Shown here in pieces: positions 16,001 to 23,106 of a stretch of DNA of 34,142 bases (its first letter is position 1; each line of letters starts with the position of its first letter). The translations under genes were made by a program, and so were the position numbers. The notes beneath the pieces were generated by a model. It was not told the DNA's origin. It ran no database searches and worked only from the letters and a program-made list of their open reading frames with translations. Origin of the DNA: Anaerolineae bacterium. Lineage in GTDB: Bacteria > Chloroflexota > Anaerolineae > 4572-78 > J111. Location of the stretch: assembly GCA_022071955.1 (NCBI GenBank), contig JAJVIM010000058.1:1-34142 (forward strand), in the 5' to 3' direction.

Positions 16001-16190
16001 TGCGACGGGCGGTGGATTCGGAGGTGTCCGGCCACAGTAAAAAGGTGAGCTGGTTGCGGGGTACGAGTTGCCGTTCGGCGGCCAAATAGAAAAGTAAGGC
16101 CCGGGCCTGGCGGCGGGGCAGGGTTAACGGCTGCCCTTGCCAGGCCACCTCCGGCACCCCCAATAGCAACAGTCTGAATTCTTGATCCAA
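13032..16190 (-). CDS. SARP-like BTAD / AAA ATPase / TPR transcriptional regulator
   Basis: A 1052-residue multidomain regulator. Residues 1-95 form an OmpR-type winged helix (LGVPEVAWQGQPLTLPRRQARALLFYLA). Residues 97-240 form a bacterial transcriptional activation (BTAD) domain. Then comes an AAA/STAND ATPase with Walker A GEAGVGKS (291-298) and Walker B LLLCLDD (400-406), followed by a long alpha-helical TPR-like region to the C-terminus. The start is TTG at 16190, with AGGGG a few bases upstream. Family members use ATP and ligand or partner sensing to activate neighbouring metabolic genes. The adjacent SnoaL/VOC/ABM operon, downstream on the same strand, is the likely target. Confidence 0.93.
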   Translation of the reverse strand: MDQEFRLLLLGVPEVAWQGQPLTLPRRQARALLFYLAAERQLVPRNQLTFLLWPDTSESTARRNLTRLLSYLRNTLPQPDLLGATRTGVALNTNLAELDTVQFSKWCTANEATGWESAVALYRGRFLDGFTLSDSPEFDQWLSQAQRQYERIYLDTLHKLVMTNSENGDLSAAIRYAQRYLATDNLSEDVHRRLINLYAANGDRRAALRQFEQCAIFLERELGVAPLPETRAAYEAARNSTPPPPPETRPTPEWATLPSLDLPLIGRDDAWQVLTKAYRRYQTGGVIFISGEAGVGKSRLMQEFATAQSGLVLTGNSHTTGQALPYQPLVQALRQALPLHDRWAHTQPIWLAEVSHLLPELRIHFPGLPPPVEVAPRQAQVRLFEALVEVFRSLASGEPLLLCLDDVHWADEATVSWLEYVTKRLAGSNICLVATYRSHRAAALADWRRTLNRARLAAPVRLAGLSELAVAKLLHGVGLDDMAGQTLARRIHFVTGGNAFFVLETIRELLETGQSFDHLVDLPLPQTVRDAVLRRAARLTPLAQQLLAVAAVLPPQLRVETLAETSGRGELETVDTLDELLAHQLLQVDGDDFQFQHDLARQAVYEDIAPWRRRLLHRRAAEALVKLSATSDAGLLATIAHHFEMAGDTPQAIDYYRQAATSAQQLYANQETVSYLQKALELSEKLPEAAAIRPELQEALADNLTITGHFALAEAAYHTALSQVPISERLWRAELQRKLAETLPPQQRSDEAVTLYQSALTILAEHTGSDYKKVRLSTLLGLMAALYYQLRAAAMVELKEETQVLLDESGTAAQQAQFYSQLSHMALLNERYQLSAETVALARGALTYARQTGNVWQIAHHHFEFGFALLWHGDLVGAEAVLKESLQMAGEMGDQWSQTQCLVYLTTVCRMRGDAKQMSLYLPRLATVGQTVGSPFYMAAFQANTAWLHYHNGQFFAARKEAEAAASTWENSPYPFQWLAFWLLLALNLEDAILHAAIAATRAILDPSQQKLPDDVNTALEMAVQASESGDPEIIQADLQHAVKLAHRYGYL

Positions 16191-16216
16191 AGTTTGCCCC
16201 TATCCGTGAATTATCT

Positions 16217-16225
16217 ATTGTAGCA
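16217..16225 (-). promoter_or_regulatory. Extended -10 promoter for the SARP-like regulator
   Basis: On the minus strand TGCTACAAT forms an extended -10 (TGn plus TACAAT) about 27 bases before the TTG start. No good -35 is present at 17 bases. The leader would be about 20 bases. Confidence 0.4.
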
Positions 16226-16321
16226 TATTTTTTGACCCCGACCTACACTCGTTTGCTGAACATTGGGATTACGGTATTAAACTCAATACAATAAAGCGCC
16301 AGCGCTGTTAAATTCTCCTCG

Positions 16322-16538
16322 TGTGAACATATGCTGAGAGCAGGCTATACCAAAGCTCCACAGACAAAAAGCATCTTGAATTGGTTAGGCACTGGGTCCG
16401 CAAGATAGGATTGCACCGGTAAGAAGGCTTTGTTTTCGATAATCGCCGTTTGCGGCAAATAGAGCATCATGAAAAATATCTTTTTACGGAATATCACAAT
16501 ATCCTATCTTGCGGACCCAGTGCCATTGGTTAAAATAA
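16322..16538 (+). pseudogene. C-terminal gene remnant interrupted by the MITE
   Basis: Codons from 16322 read CEHMLRAGYTKAPQTK, then SILNWL at 16387. The insertion element and one copy of its 8-base duplication follow, and the frame would resume AAA TAA at 16533-16538. The restored end (..NWLK stop) matches a second tail at 28784-28855 at about 13 of 23 positions. The parent gene is not recognised. An upstream in-frame TAA at 16292-16294 shows that only the end survives. Confidence 0.5.
16388..16524. mobile_element. 137-bp MITE-like element with 24-bp inverted repeats and 8-bp target duplication
   Basis: The ends are a perfect 24-base inverted repeat beginning GGCACTGGGTCC (16388-16411 and 16501-16524). 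The flanks are an exact 8-base direct repeat ATTGGTTA (16380-16387 and 16525-16532). No protein is encoded. The 8-base duplication and GGC-type ends would fit mobilisation in trans by an IS1595-like transposase, but this is inference; no such gene is in the window. A related uninterrupted sequence at 28784-28855 serves as an empty site. Confidence 0.88.
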
Positions 16539-16584
16539 GGGCAATAATCCTCATTTGATGGTGGCCAATATTTTTGAATACAAC

Positions 16585-16613
16585 AGACCCCCACCGATGT
16601 TTGGTGGGGGTCT
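16585..16613 (+). terminator. Intrinsic terminator
   Basis: An 11-base G/C-rich perfect stem (AGACCCCCACC at 16585-16595, complement at 16603-16613) with loop GATGTTT is followed by the T-rich tract TCTTTTCTTTG. It lies after the gene-tail remnant and would stop readthrough into the ABC cluster. Confidence 0.8.
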
Positions 16614-16770
16614 TCTTTTCTTTGTGTAGAACTGGATCAAAAAGGGGAATTTATGCGAAGCTGTTTTTCTAAATTTCTCCCACTTAAACCCTAATTAACC
16701 TGACGGGTTGTTAATAGAGCTATCACGGCAGTTAACGGCTGCCGCAACGCTCAAACGAAAGGACAACCTG

Positions 16771-17514
16771 ATGACCCGTCTGGCAATTCAAACAGAAAAT
16801 TTAACCCGCCGCTACGGCGACAACATCGCCGTCAACGAACTGACGCTGGAGGTGCCGCAGGGTGAAATCTTCGGCTTTTTGGGGCACAACGGCGCCGGCA
16901 AAACCACCACCATCAATATGCTGACCACGCTGCTACTGCCCACCTCTGGTCGCGCCACCGTTCACGGCCACGACATCGTGACCGAAAACCTGCAAGTGCG
17001 GCAGCACATTGGCTACGTGCCGGAAAACGTGCGCCTCTACAACGATTTGACCGTGGCCGAGAATCTGCACTTTTTCGCGGCGCTCTCCGGCGTGGCCGAC
17101 ATCCCCGGCCGCATCAGCGAGGTGCTGACCCTGCTGGGCCACCCCGAGTGGCGCAACCTGCGCGTGGGCGGCTTTTCCAAGGGGATGCGCCAGCGCATCG
17201 GTATTGCTCAGGCGCTGCTGCACCAGCCGGCGGTGCTGTTTCTGGATGAGCCGGCCTCCGGGCTGGACCCCGAAGGTACCCGTGCCATCGGTGATTTGAT
17301 TGTGTGGCTCAACGAAGAGTTCGGCATCACCATTTTTATGAACACGCACCAGTTGTCGGAAGTAACCAAGCTGTGCACCAGCATCGGCATAATGAACCAC
17401 GGCCGGCTGGTGATGGCCGACACGCTGCCTACGGTGATGGCCCGCTTCCCGCAGCACGCCTCGCTGGAAGAGATTTACCTGGCGGTGGAGCAGCAGAAAG
17501 GGGTGACCGCATGA
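16771..17514 (+). CDS. ABC transporter ATP-binding protein (ABC-2 / NatA-like)
   Basis: A 247-residue ATPase. Walker A is GHNGAGKT (38-45), followed by a Q-loop region, the signature GGFSKGMRQRIG, Walker B VLFLDEPASGLDPEG and the His switch NTHQLSE. The start at 16771 has GAAAGGA seven bases upstream; the longer frame from 16708 lacks support. The stop overlaps the next ATG (ATGA), so it pairs with the permease. The class typically drives export of drugs, peptides, Na+ or cell-surface material. Two different permease genes follow, so the dimer may be a heterodimer. Confidence 0.95.
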   Translation: MTRLAIQTENLTRRYGDNIAVNELTLEVPQGEIFGFLGHNGAGKTTTINMLTTLLLPTSGRATVHGHDIVTENLQVRQHIGYVPENVRLYNDLTVAENLHFFAALSGVADIPGRISEVLTLLGHPEWRNLRVGGFSKGMRQRIGIAQALLHQPAVLFLDEPASGLDPEGTRAIGDLIVWLNEEFGITIFMNTHQLSEVTKLCTSIGIMNHGRLVMADTLPTVMARFPQHASLEEIYLAVEQQKGVTA

Positions 17515-18446
17515 ACCCGGTCGCGATCATCGCCCGCAAGGAGTTTCAGGCCGCGTTTCGCAACCGGCTGTTTATCACCATCACCATCCTGTTTCTGGCG
17601 CTGTCCATCCTGTCGGTTTACATCGGCAGCACCACCAAACGGGCCGAAGTGCGCGTTTACAACGAAACTGTCGCCTCCCTGACCGCGCAGGGGGTGACCG
17701 CGCTGCCGCTGCCCCCGGAAATCCACACCCTGACCATCCTGTCCAACCTGACCGAGTACGTCAGTATTGTCGGCGCTATTCTGGCGGTGGTGCTGGGCTA
17801 CAACGCCCTCATCGAAGAGAAAGAGTCGGGCGGCCTGAAACTGATTTTATCGCGGCCGGTCTACCGCGACCGGCTGCTAACCGGCAAGCTGCTGGGTAAC
17901 GCCGCCGTCATCGGCGTGCTGCTGGGTCTGGTATTCGTCTTCAATCTGGGGCTGCTGGTGGTTGTGGGCGGCATCTGGCCCACCGCCGGCGAGGTGCTGC
18001 GGCTGTTCAGCTTTGTGCTGCTGGCCTGGGCTTATATGCTGATCTTCCTGACGCTGTCGCTGTTGTTGAGCATCCGGCTGAACAACAGCGCCACGGTGTT
18101 TCTGGTGTCGCTGGTGGTGTGGATGCTGCTCAGTTTTGTGCTGCCCCAAATGGCCGAAGCGATGATGGCCAACAGCACCGTCATCAACAGCATCAGCGGG
18201 GCGACCAACCGGATTCCGCAGGATACCGTGGCCTCGCAAACGCTCAACTACCTATCGCCCACCTGGCACCTGCGTCACATCGGCGGGCAACTGCTGGAGG
18301 TGGCCCCCGGCAGCCTGCTGCTGAGCAGCGGCGCGCTCCTCGGCCAGTGGCTGACCACGCTGCTGGTGCTGTTGGCCCCGTCGCTGGTGTTCACCGCCGC
18401 CGGGTACGCCAGCTTCCTGCGCAACGAAACGCTAACGCTGGAGTAG
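17511..18446 (+). CDS. ABC-2 family permease
   Basis: 311 residues beginning MNPVAIIARKEFQAAFRNRLF, the conserved cytosolic start of ABC-2 permeases, then a first membrane segment (ITITILFLALSILSVYIG). After an extracytoplasmic segment come about five more helices, with the IEEKESGGLKLILSRPVYRDRLLTGKLLGN loop that contacts the ATPase. The ATG at 17511 overlaps the ATPase stop. It is paralogous to the permease at 19490 (shared KEISDAFRNRLF and LILSRPVYRDQLLSGKVLGN stretches). Confidence 0.93.
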   Translation: MNPVAIIARKEFQAAFRNRLFITITILFLALSILSVYIGSTTKRAEVRVYNETVASLTAQGVTALPLPPEIHTLTILSNLTEYVSIVGAILAVVLGYNALIEEKESGGLKLILSRPVYRDRLLTGKLLGNAAVIGVLLGLVFVFNLGLLVVVGGIWPTAGEVLRLFSFVLLAWAYMLIFLTLSLLLSIRLNNSATVFLVSLVVWMLLSFVLPQMAEAMMANSTVINSISGATNRIPQDTVASQTLNYLSPTWHLRHIGGQLLEVAPGSLLLSSGALLGQWLTTLLVLLAPSLVFTAAGYASFLRNETLTLE

Positions 18447-18452
18447 AACTGC

Positions 18453-18527
18453 GTCATTGGTCAGTTGTCATTGGTCATTTGTAGCCTTTCAACGAACCAA
18501 TGACAAATGACCAGTGACCAATGACCA
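18453..18527. repeat. Heptamer repeat array folding as an inverted repeat
   Basis: Four 7-base units GTCATTG GTCAGTT GTCATTG GTCATTT (18453-18480) face a complementary run AATGACAAATGACCAGTGACCAATGAC (from 18499, about 27 bases in heptads), separated by about 17 bases. The set fills the gap between permease and NEW3 gene. A near-identical set lies at 24469-24540. Confidence 0.8.
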
Positions 18528-18544
18528 AAAGAAAGATTTTACCG

Positions 18545-19342
18545 ATGAAAAAACTGTTATCCCTCCTATTAATCAGCCTGACCCTGTTGGGGTTTGGCGC
18601 GGCGCTGGCCCGGGCCGATGAAATCACGCTGGCGCAAACGGTGCAGGCCGGCCAAATGGCCGAAGTGCCGCTGGAAATCCACAACGACACCGCCGTCGAG
18701 CACAGCTACGCGCTGGCGCTGAGCGGCCTGCCGGACACGCTGACGGCGACCTTCACCCAGGGCGGGCCGGTGCTTGACCGCGTGACCGTGCCGGCGAACA
18801 GCTACGGGCAGGTGACGCTGCGGGTGCAGGTGCCGCGCGAGACGCCGGTGGGCCATTACGCCGCCCAATTCAGCGCCACCCGCGACGACGGCAGCGCCCT
18901 GACTCATCCGGTGACGCTGAACGTGGCCAACACCTACGCCCTCAAAATCGCCAGTCAAAATGTCAACGTCAACACCTTCGCCGGGCAGGAGTTCACTTTT
19001 GAGGCGACCGCGGCCAACACCGGCGCGGCCCCGGTTACTAACCTGAGTCTGATGGTCGGTGCGCCGGCCAAGTGGGTTGCTCAAATCGATCCGCCCCGCG
19101 TTGACCAACTTGCGCCCGGCGCGGAAGCCATCTTTCAGGTGCGGGTGCTGGTGCCTTCTTCGCAAGTGACGATTGACCAGCCGGTACCGCTGTCGCTGAG
19201 CAGCGATCAGGTTAGCAGCCCGGAAAGCAAGCTGCTGGTGCGGGTGCAGAAAAGCCCCAACTACCTGTTCGCCGCCGGCGGGTTGATGCTCGCCGCCGTG
19301 GCCGGCGTGTTCGTCTACTTCAAACGCCAGGGCCGCCGGTAG
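18545..19342 (+). CDS. Secreted/membrane-anchored NEW3-domain protein of the ABC cluster
   Basis: 265 residues. A signal peptide (MKKLLSLLLISLTLLGFGAALARA) precedes two beta-sandwich modules. The second (QEFTFEATAANTGAAPVTNLSLMVGAP... AEAIFQVRVLVPSSQVTIDQPVPLSLSSDQ) has the NEW3/CARDB-like pattern. A C-terminal membrane anchor ends in KRQGRR. The start is ATG 18545, since 18521 lies in the heptamer repeat. Such proteins are commonly encoded between an ABC-2 ATPase/permease pair and a second permease, and are thought to be extracytoplasmic partners. The role is inferred from context. Confidence 0.85.
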   Translation: MKKLLSLLLISLTLLGFGAALARADEITLAQTVQAGQMAEVPLEIHNDTAVEHSYALALSGLPDTLTATFTQGGPVLDRVTVPANSYGQVTLRVQVPRETPVGHYAAQFSATRDDGSALTHPVTLNVANTYALKIASQNVNVNTFAGQEFTFEATAANTGAAPVTNLSLMVGAPAKWVAQIDPPRVDQLAPGAEAIFQVRVLVPSSQVTIDQPVPLSLSSDQVSSPESKLLVRVQKSPNYLFAAGGLMLAAVAGVFVYFKRQGRR

Positions 19343-19361
19343 CGGCAGATGTTTGAATCTG

Positions 19362-19452
19362 TCATTCTGAGCCGTAGGCGAAGAATCTCCGTCCACGCAG
19401 GCTCAAGCAGTTGGCGCTGGAGACTCTTCGCTCCCTGCGGTCGCTCAGAGCG
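19362..19452. repeat. REP-like imperfect palindrome
   Basis: GTCATTCTGAGCCGTAGGCG (19362 onward) with GAAGAATCTCC is mirrored by GGAGACTCTTCGCTCCCTGC, then GGTCGCTCAGAGCGAC at 19420-19452. It looks like the common TTCTGAG/GAAGAATCT dispersed repeat and sits in the gap before the second permease gene. Confidence 0.7.
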
Positions 19453-19489
19453 ACATCGCACTGAATTTCACCAATAGACAGGAGACAAT

Positions 19490-20512
19490 ATGACCACCGC
19501 AGAACTATCAACAACTAACGCCGCCCCGGCCATCACAATGACCCAACCCGGCCGGGCGCATATCCTGAAAGTACTGGCCCGCAAAGAGATCAGCGACGCC
19601 TTCCGCAACCGGCTGTTTCTGGCCGCGCTGGTGATGCTGGTCAGCCTGAGCCTGATCGCCATCGGGCTGGGCGCGGTCACGGTGCACACCCGCGTGACCG
19701 AGTACCAGCAATCGGTGCAGGTGCTCAAGGATTTGGGCCGCACCGACATCCCGCCGATGCCGGACCTCAACCCCATCGCCGTGTCCAAAAATTTCATCAA
19801 CTACCTGGCGATGGTCGGGGCGCTGCTGGCGATGATTTTGGGCTTCACCAGTATTAATAAAGAGCGGCAGGCCGGCACCCTCAACCTGATTTTGTCCCGG
19901 CCTGTTTACCGCGACCAACTGCTCAGCGGCAAAGTGCTGGGCAACGCCGCCCTGCTGGCCCTGCTACTGGGCGCGGTTGGGCTGGTAACGTGGCTGGCGC
20001 TGAGCGTCGTCGGCGGCGTCTCGCTGAGCGCGGATCAGGTCATCAAGCTGGCCCTGACCATGGCGATGTCGTGGCTGTACCTGCTCACCTTTTTCCTGCT
20101 GGCGCTGTTTCTGAGCCTGTGGGTGCGCCACGGCAATCACGCCCTGTTGCTGACGGTGATTGTCTGGCTGGTGTTCGCCTTCATCTTCCCCCAGATTGGC
20201 GACACAATGGATTTGGACAACCAGTTGCCCGGCGGTTTCTTCGCCTCGCTGGGGCTGGACCGCGCCGGCGAGCAGGCCGCGCTGGCCCAGTTCAAATGGT
20301 ACGAGACGGTGCGCGACGGCGTGGAAGAGCTGTCGCCCACCAAGCATTACGAGCGCATCAGCTTTGCCCTGCTCGGCATCAAGAAAGAGTTCGCCGCCAA
20401 CACCTGGTCGGAAATCCTGCACCTGAAAACCGTTAATTTGGTCGGGCTGCTGATGCCGATAGTGCTGCTGCTCAGCGGTTCCTACGCTGTCTTTCTGCGG
20501 CAGGAGTCATAA
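19490..20512 (+). CDS. ABC-2 family permease (second)
   Basis: 340 residues. A short extra N-terminus (MTTAELSTTNAAPAITM...) precedes LKVLARKEISDAFRNRLF, six predicted membrane helices, and the LNLILSRPVYRDQLLSGKVLGN coupling loop, which is nearly identical to the first permease. A periplasmic part contains NQLPGGFFASLGLDRAGEQAAL. AGGAGACA precedes the ATG. It probably partners the first permease as a heterodimer under the shared ATPase, or the NEW3 protein bridges them. Confidence 0.92.
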   Translation: MTTAELSTTNAAPAITMTQPGRAHILKVLARKEISDAFRNRLFLAALVMLVSLSLIAIGLGAVTVHTRVTEYQQSVQVLKDLGRTDIPPMPDLNPIAVSKNFINYLAMVGALLAMILGFTSINKERQAGTLNLILSRPVYRDQLLSGKVLGNAALLALLLGAVGLVTWLALSVVGGVSLSADQVIKLALTMAMSWLYLLTFFLLALFLSLWVRHGNHALLLTVIVWLVFAFIFPQIGDTMDLDNQLPGGFFASLGLDRAGEQAALAQFKWYETVRDGVEELSPTKHYERISFALLGIKKEFAANTWSEILHLKTVNLVGLLMPIVLLLSGSYAVFLRQES

Positions 20513-20550
20513 AACGTAATGCGCTGTGCAATCACAATCTGAGGAGACCA

Positions 20551-21594
20551 ATGATATCCAAAAACGTTTATTCGCTACTGTTCATCATTATGCTCGGCGG
20601 CCTGCTAACCGGCTGTGGCAGCACTGCCGCTGCTACCGAGTCAAGTCAATCGGCTACAAACGGCGATGCTCATTCGACGGCCAATTCTGCTCCGGCGGCA
20701 TTCTTTGATATATCGGGGGTCACACCCGCCGCTGCTCAAACAACACCATCGGCGGGTATTGATACCGTGTTTGTTATTGTGATGGAGAACACCAACTGGT
20801 CAGAAATCAAGGGTAATGTTTCAGCGCCATATCTCAACAACATGCTGTTGCCGCAAGCCGCCCGCGCCGAGCAATATTACAATCCACCCGGTTTGCATCC
20901 CAGCGAGCCAAATTATCTGTGGTTAGAAGCTGGCACCAATTTTGGTATCACCGACGACAACGACCCCGCCGCCAATCACCAGAGCACATCGATGCATCTG
21001 GTCACCTTGTTGGATAAAAAAGGGATTTCGTGGAAAAGCTACCAGGAAGATATCTCCGGCACCGATTGTCCGCTGAAGGATAACCAGTTGTATGCCCCCA
21101 GACACAATCCTATGGTCTATTTTGATGATGTTACCGACACCAATAATCCAGGCTCATCCACCTGCATCGCCCATGTGCGCCCACTATCAGAACTGGCCCC
21201 GGATTTGCAGCACGGTTCGGTGGCGCATTACAACTTTATTGTTCCAAACCTGTGCAATGATATGCACGGTGAGATCCGCTGCATATTATCAGATCGTATT
21301 CAAAACGGTGACAAATGGCTGGCCGCTAACGTTCCCAATATTCTCAACTCGTCAGCCTACGCCCGTGGTGCCGTATTATTTATCACCTGGGATGAAGGTA
21401 GCGGTGACAGCGATGGGCCACTTGGCTTGCTGGTATTATCACCCAAAGCCAAAGGGGGTGGTTATTCAAACAGCATTCACTACACCCATAGCTCTTTGCT
21501 GCGGACTATTCAGGAAATCTTTGGCGCAGCCCCACTCTTGGGCGACGCGGCTCGGGCCACCAATTTGAGCGATCTGTTTGTCACCTTCCCGTAA
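20551..21594 (+). CDS. Lipoprotein phosphoesterase (phospholipase C / acid phosphatase family, PF04185-like)
   Basis: 347 residues. A lipoprotein signal with LTGC lipobox (C22) and a Ser/Ala-rich linker precede an alkaline-phosphatase-fold phosphoesterase. Visible motifs: FVIVMENTNW (metal-binding Glu/Asn), HPSEPNYLWLEAG, FIVPNLCNDMH, FITWDEGSGDSDGP and HYTHSSLLRTIQEIFG. It would act outside the membrane on phosphate esters, possibly phospholipids. GAGGAG precedes the ATG. It follows the ABC genes by 38 bases on the same strand. Confidence 0.88.
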   Translation: MISKNVYSLLFIIMLGGLLTGCGSTAAATESSQSATNGDAHSTANSAPAAFFDISGVTPAAAQTTPSAGIDTVFVIVMENTNWSEIKGNVSAPYLNNMLLPQAARAEQYYNPPGLHPSEPNYLWLEAGTNFGITDDNDPAANHQSTSMHLVTLLDKKGISWKSYQEDISGTDCPLKDNQLYAPRHNPMVYFDDVTDTNNPGSSTCIAHVRPLSELAPDLQHGSVAHYNFIVPNLCNDMHGEIRCILSDRIQNGDKWLAANVPNILNSSAYARGAVLFITWDEGSGDSDGPLGLLVLSPKAKGGGYSNSIHYTHSSLLRTIQEIFGAAPLLGDAARATNLSDLFVTFP

Positions 21595-21625
21595 GTAAAT
21601 TAATCATATACAAAAGGATTAAATC

Positions 21626-22327
21626 ATGTCTCAAAAACTCATTATTCTGTTCATCTCTGTATTCTTAAGTTCATTGCTGCTCGCCGGCTGCGGCAGCGCC
21701 ACCCCGGCCCAATCGAGCCAGCCGGCGGCCAACGGCCAGCCCACTGCTGCCGCCAGCAGTAGCCAGCCCACCGCCAGCGGCCCCGACGCCGATGGCGACG
21801 GCATCCCCGACAGCGCCGAAAAGCTGCTGGGTACCGATCCAAATAACGCCGACACCGACGGCGATGGCCAGAACGATTTGGTCGACAAAAATCCCACTTT
21901 TGCCGATAATCCGATTACAGAAACCAGCACCCAGGCCGGCTTCAAAATCAACAGCATTCTGGTGGAAAACAACGTGGATGCCACCGGCGGCGGCGCGCCC
22001 GATCACCTGGAATTGCAGGTGACCAACACCGGCGCTACCGATTTAACCAACTTTGACGTATACTACACTATCACCGACCTGACCACCAAGGGGACTCAAG
22101 CCACCTACCGCACCCTGCCGGGCTTCAGCCTGAAAGCTGGCGAAACCAAAGCGTTGCACTTTGATAATACCGGCGCGCCCGATCATTTCAGCATCAACCC
22201 GAACAGCTTCTACTACACCGACCCGAACCAGTTGCAGGTGGATGTGATGCTGCACGCCGCCGGCTTCGCCCCACAGACCGCCAGCATCAAAAAAGACGCC
22301 AGCGATGCCGAAACCGGTACGGACTAA
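21626..22327 (+). CDS. Lipoprotein with thrombospondin-type-3-like calcium loops
   Basis: 233 residues. The lipobox is LAGC (C22), then a low-complexity SSQPAANGQPTAA linker, then Asp-rich loops of the DADGDGIPD and DTDGDGQND type (TSP3/EF-hand-like, Ca2+ binding). The rest is a beta-sandwich with a repeated LTNFDVYYTI/HLELQVTNTG pattern, like a carbohydrate- or partner-binding module (the second half resembles FxLD/DUF4352-type folds, only as a guess). The AAAGGA ribosome site is good. It likely faces the outside with the phosphoesterase. Confidence 0.8.
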   Translation: MSQKLIILFISVFLSSLLLAGCGSATPAQSSQPAANGQPTAAASSSQPTASGPDADGDGIPDSAEKLLGTDPNNADTDGDGQNDLVDKNPTFADNPITETSTQAGFKINSILVENNVDATGGGAPDHLELQVTNTGATDLTNFDVYYTITDLTTKGTQATYRTLPGFSLKAGETKALHFDNTGAPDHFSINPNSFYYTDPNQLQVDVMLHAAGFAPQTASIKKDASDAETGTD

Positions 22328-22343
22328 AAATTGAGCCGTCACT

Positions 22344-22393
22344 CATACGTAATGCGTAACCCGTAAAAAATTACGGGTTACGCATTACGTATG
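22344..22393. repeat. 23-bp perfect inverted repeat with 4-base loop
   Basis: Stem arms 22344-22366 and 22371-22393 are exact complements around an AAAA loop. The arms read in heptads (CGTAATG CGTAACC CGTAAAA). It lies between the lipoprotein stop and the response-regulator start. It lacks a T-run, so it is more likely a repeat or processing signal than a classical terminator. Confidence 0.85.
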
Positions 22394-22419
22394 CCGCACA
22401 CGTTGGAAGGACTCTCCCA

Positions 22420-23106
22420 ATGCGAATTTTGGTCGTTGAAGACGAACCCCGCATGGCCGCTCTCATCCGGCAGGGGCTGGAAGAAGAAGCCTACGCCGTG
22501 GATGTGGTGGGCAACGGGGCCGAAGTGTTGGACTGGGTAGAAACCGCCGGTTACGACATCATCCTGCTGGATATTATGCTGCCCGGCATGAACGGCCTCG
22601 ATGTGTGCCGGCTGCTGCGGGCCAAAGGCTACGCCATGCCCATTTTGATGCTGACTGCCCGCGACACCCTGCCCGACAAAGTGCAGGGCCTCGACAGCGG
22701 GGCGGATGATTATTTGGTCAAGCCCTTCGCCATCGAGGAGCTGACCGCCCGGCTGCGGGCGCTGGCCCGGCGCGACGGCCCCAGCAAAACACTGGAGCTG
22801 CGCGTCGGCGATTTGGTGTTGGATACCGCTACCAAACGCGCTCGCCGCGGCGGTGTCCCGCTGGAGGAGTTAACCGCCAAAGAGTACGCCCTGCTAGAAA
22901 CGCTGCTGCGCCACCCCAACCAGGTACTCACCCGCGACCAGATCATCGATCACGTCTGGAATATGGAATTTGAGTCCGGCTCCAAGTTGATCGAGGTTTA
23001 CATTCACTCGCTGCGCAAGAAAATTGATGATGGCCGCGCCGAAAAACTGATCCAGACTGTGCGCGGCCTGGGTTACCGGATTGGGCGCGATGAGCCCGCT
23101 GCGTAG
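22420..23106 (+). CDS. OmpR/PhoB-family response regulator (RR1)
   Basis: 228 residues. The receiver domain (1-120) has acidic pair E7/D8, phosphoacceptor D51 in LLDIMLPG, T79 and K101 (KPF). A winged-helix DNA-binding domain follows (LVLDTATKRARRGG... LTAKEYALLETLLRHPNQVLTRDQI... VYIHSLRKKI... TVRGLGYRI). GGAAGGA is the ribosome site. It overlaps the sensor kinase start. It is closely similar in length and sequence style to RR2 at 26645. Confidence 0.95.
   Translation: MRILVVEDEPRMAALIRQGLEEEAYAVDVVGNGAEVLDWVETAGYDIILLDIMLPGMNGLDVCRLLRAKGYAMPILMLTARDTLPDKVQGLDSGADDYLVKPFAIEELTARLRALARRDGPSKTLELRVGDLVLDTATKRARRGGVPLEELTAKEYALLETLLRHPNQVLTRDQIIDHVWNMEFESGSKLIEVYIHSLRKKIDDGRAEKLIQTVRGLGYRIGRDEPAA

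Larger units (their letters stand above)
16191..16770. other. Long intergenic region between SARP-like regulator and ABC cluster
   Basis: About 580 bases without an intact gene. It holds, in order, the regulator promoter, a gene-tail remnant, the MITE-like element, a terminator hairpin and a CGGCAG/CTGCCG hairpin (16726-16744) just before the ABC start. No convincing promoter for the ABC genes was identified. Confidence 0.7.

Noticed and set aside
16657..16667. GAAGCTGTTTT, like the end of the IS5-group element
   Set aside because: It is only 11 bases, with no partner end or target duplication nearby, so chance similarity is likely.
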